DNA of 49,741 nt. Origin: Bacteroidales bacterium UBA3290 (GTDB taxonomy: Bacteria; Bacteroidota; Bacteroidia; Bacteroidales; UBA932). The position numbers and the translations under genes are program-made. The stretch spans positions 11,762 to 61,502 of the forward strand of contig DETK01000005.1 in assembly GCA_002361615.1 (NCBI GenBank). The letters run 5' to 3'. The notes beneath the pieces are model-generated. The model made no database searches. It was not told the DNA's origin and was given only the letters and a program-made list of their open reading frames with translations. The stretch's first letter is position 1. Each line of letters begins with the position of its first letter. Below, piece by piece: positions 49,718 through 49,741 of this stretch.

Positions 49718-49741
49718 TGATGTGCCCCCCAAAAGTTGGAC
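49718..49741 (-). mobile_element. Possible insertion-sequence terminal inverted repeat at window edge
   Basis: On the minus strand the last bases read GTCCAACTTTTGGGGGGCAC, which resembles the terminal inverted repeats of IS3/IS150-type elements. No transposase is visible because the window ends here. The call rests on this short match only. Confidence 0.4.

Overview
The window is about 50 kb of a Bacteroidales-type (Bacteroidota) chromosome with fairly high G+C. The assignment rests on the secY-map-infA-rpmJ-rpsM-rpsK-rpsD-rpoA gene order, two SusC/SusD (RagA/RagB) pairs, family-typical proteins (DUF4294, DUF4270, DUF3098, a GT5-only 'glycogen synthase'), lipoprotein signals, and promoters of the TTTG-N18-20-TAnnTTTG class. 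Genus cannot be read from the sequence; an uncultured gut-type lineage is likely but is inference. Both window edges cut features: rpoA on the left and what looks like an insertion-sequence end on the right.

Layout. (1) 1-9873, minus strand: a translation/secretion operon from rplP to rpoA, headed by its own promoter. The usual upstream half (rpsJ...rpsC) is absent; a DUF4294 gene sits there instead. (2) 9980-13204: a DUF4294 gene divergent from a GltS-like transporter coupled to an M19 dipeptidase, ending in a 15-residue stub of a Rossmann oxidoreductase. (3) 13309-16000, minus: ftsX-DUF3098-uppP-lpxH, an envelope operon. (4) 16047-18240, plus: a GT5 domain protein and a DUF4270 lipoprotein. 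(5) 18242-21086: acpP-fabF divergent from kbl. (6) 21147-26156, minus: rplM-rpsI-rpsB-tsf and dusB-lpxK. (7) 26157-37508: two divergent SusCD pairs bounded by an inverted duplication, with an integrase tail and a susD tail wedged at the right end. (8) 37509-42987: DUF456, a C1 aminopeptidase, an M24 aminopeptidase, and a NagB-PIG-L fusion. (9) 43002-49717: dinB and two S9 peptidases bracketed by a 71-nt inverted repeat.

How it fits together. Most genes are housekeeping: translation, secretion, lipid A (lpxH, lpxK), undecaprenyl phosphate recycling, and fatty acid synthesis. The accessory theme is import and breakdown of peptides or glycans. Two outer-membrane SusCD transporters stand within 20 kb of five peptidases (M19, C1, M24, two S9). 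No carbohydrate-active enzyme lies beside the SusCD pairs, so peptide uptake is a reasonable but unproven reading.

The most unusual material is structural. It comprises the inverted duplication around the SusCD island, a short palindromic sequence that occurs there and also in frame inside uppP, the 71-nt repeat that appears to supply half of a promoter, the split ribosomal operon, and a NagB domain that has lost two catalytic residues.
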